This document shows, piece by piece, positions 5,223 to 5,546 of a stretch of DNA of 5,546 bases. Under the pieces are notes generated by a model. The model was not told the DNA's origin. It made no database searches and worked only from the letters and a program-made list of their open reading frames with translations. Positions within the stretch are counted from its first letter, which is position 1, and each line of letters opens with the position of its first letter. A program made the position numbers and the translations under genes. The DNA is from Spirochaetaceae bacterium (GTDB lineage Bacteria > Spirochaetota > Spirochaetia > B11-G9), in the NCBI GenBank assembly GCA_030643345.1, contig DAOWMA010000169.1, positions 1-5,546 of the forward strand. Reading direction: 5' to 3'.

Positions 5223-5546
5223 TTAAACAGCAAAAAGATATCGTGAAATCATATCAACAAGTTCTGTAACAAGACGTGTTTGATCGAAGGGTACTTGCGA
5301 GAATATAATTGTATGAACAATTTCTTCTATACTCCTGCTTATAATAATAGCTGCCGTTTCGATATCGCCTACCCTGATTAGATCTTTGTGTTGAAGAAGG
5401 AGATTAAGTGTATTCTGTTGGATTTTCTCTTCTTCTTTTAAGACTATATGTTTAATATCGGGATCTTCATTTGCTATGATAGAAATTTGGCGATGAAACC
5501 CTGGAGAAATAGTGTGCATTTTTATCACACTATCTATAATAGTAGA
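5223..5546 (-). CDS. TetR-family transcriptional regulator, C-terminal part (5' end outside window)
   Basis: The minus-strand frame is open from the right edge to a stop at 5223-5225, giving the last 107 residues. A GTG at 5528 is internal: six further sense codons precede it within the window and the sequence fits the family continuously, so the true start lies beyond the edge. The visible part is the all-helical ligand-binding/dimerisation domain. It shows the HTISPGFHRQ stretch (11-20, like the family's P-x-h-H-R), a helix with EEEKIQQN (38-45), the I-R-x-G-D-I-E-T-A-A turn (57-66) typical before the penultimate core helices, and a final amphipathic helix LVTELVDMISRYLF (92-105). The N-terminal helix-turn-helix is not in the window. 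Effector and targets are unknown. It runs toward the AraC remnant, so its promoter and probably its regulated neighbours are to the right. Confidence 0.8.
   Translation of the reverse strand, partial: STIIDSVIKMHTISPGFHRQISIIANEDPDIKHIVLKEEEKIQQNTLNLLLQHKDLIRVGDIETAAIIISRSIEEIVHTIIFSQVPFDQTRLVTELVDMISRYLFAV

Noticed and set aside
5223..5528. Complete 101-residue protein starting at GTG 5528
   Set aside because: The frame stays open to the window edge and the upstream codons fit a helix of the TetR ligand domain, so the GTG is internal and the gene is partial.

Overview
This window reads as ordinary chromosomal DNA of a diderm (outer-membrane) bacterium. It is AT-leaning by eye. The evidence for an outer membrane is the end of a TonB-dependent outer-membrane receptor followed by its own TonB-type energy transducer. 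The lineage cannot be fixed from the sequence alone. A fused RlmKL, dedicated TonB genes and AT-leaning coding sequence would suit a free-living spirochaete, but that is a low-confidence guess. I see no rRNA, tRNA, CRISPR array, insertion sequence or phage gene.

Layout from left to right. (a) On the plus strand, the last 110 codons of a TonB-dependent receptor run into a tonB-like gene, which starts on a GTG inside the receptor's final codons. (b) On the minus strand, meeting tonB tail to tail, is a short-chain reductase. Its motifs (TGAAKRLG, NSAS..YP, catalytic Asp in place of Ser, YxxxK) place it with pteridine / dihydromonapterin reductases. (c) A 117-base divergent intergenic region follows, with promoter-like elements on both strands. 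(d) On the plus strand is a 45-residue single-span membrane protein with a clear ribosome binding site, unrecognised. (e) On the minus strand is a two-gene unit: rlmKL (23S rRNA methyltransferase, THUMP plus two Rossmann methyltransferase domains), then a NYN-nuclease/OST-HTH (LOTUS) protein. Their reading frames overlap by 11 bases. (f) A decayed AraC-type regulator fragment on the plus strand has the start of its first DNA-binding helix-turn-helix joined directly to the end of the second. (g) The C-terminal ligand-binding half of a TetR-family regulator on the minus strand runs off the right edge.

How the genes work together: the receptor and TonB form one functional pair for energised uptake of an unknown ligand across the outer membrane. 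rlmKL and the NYN/OST-HTH gene are both RNA-directed and appear co-transcribed and translationally coupled. The pteridine-reductase-like gene and the small membrane protein look like single-gene units. Gene packing is very tight, with convergent neighbours separated by 9 and 1 bases and no visible hairpin terminators. The roughly 280 bases between rlmKL and the TetR gene are the only loosely packed stretch. They hold the AraC remnant and two copies of the palindrome ATGATnnATCAT. No clear undescribed multi-gene system is visible; the best leads are the rlmKL-NYN/OST-HTH coupling, the small membrane protein, and the remnant with its twin palindromes.
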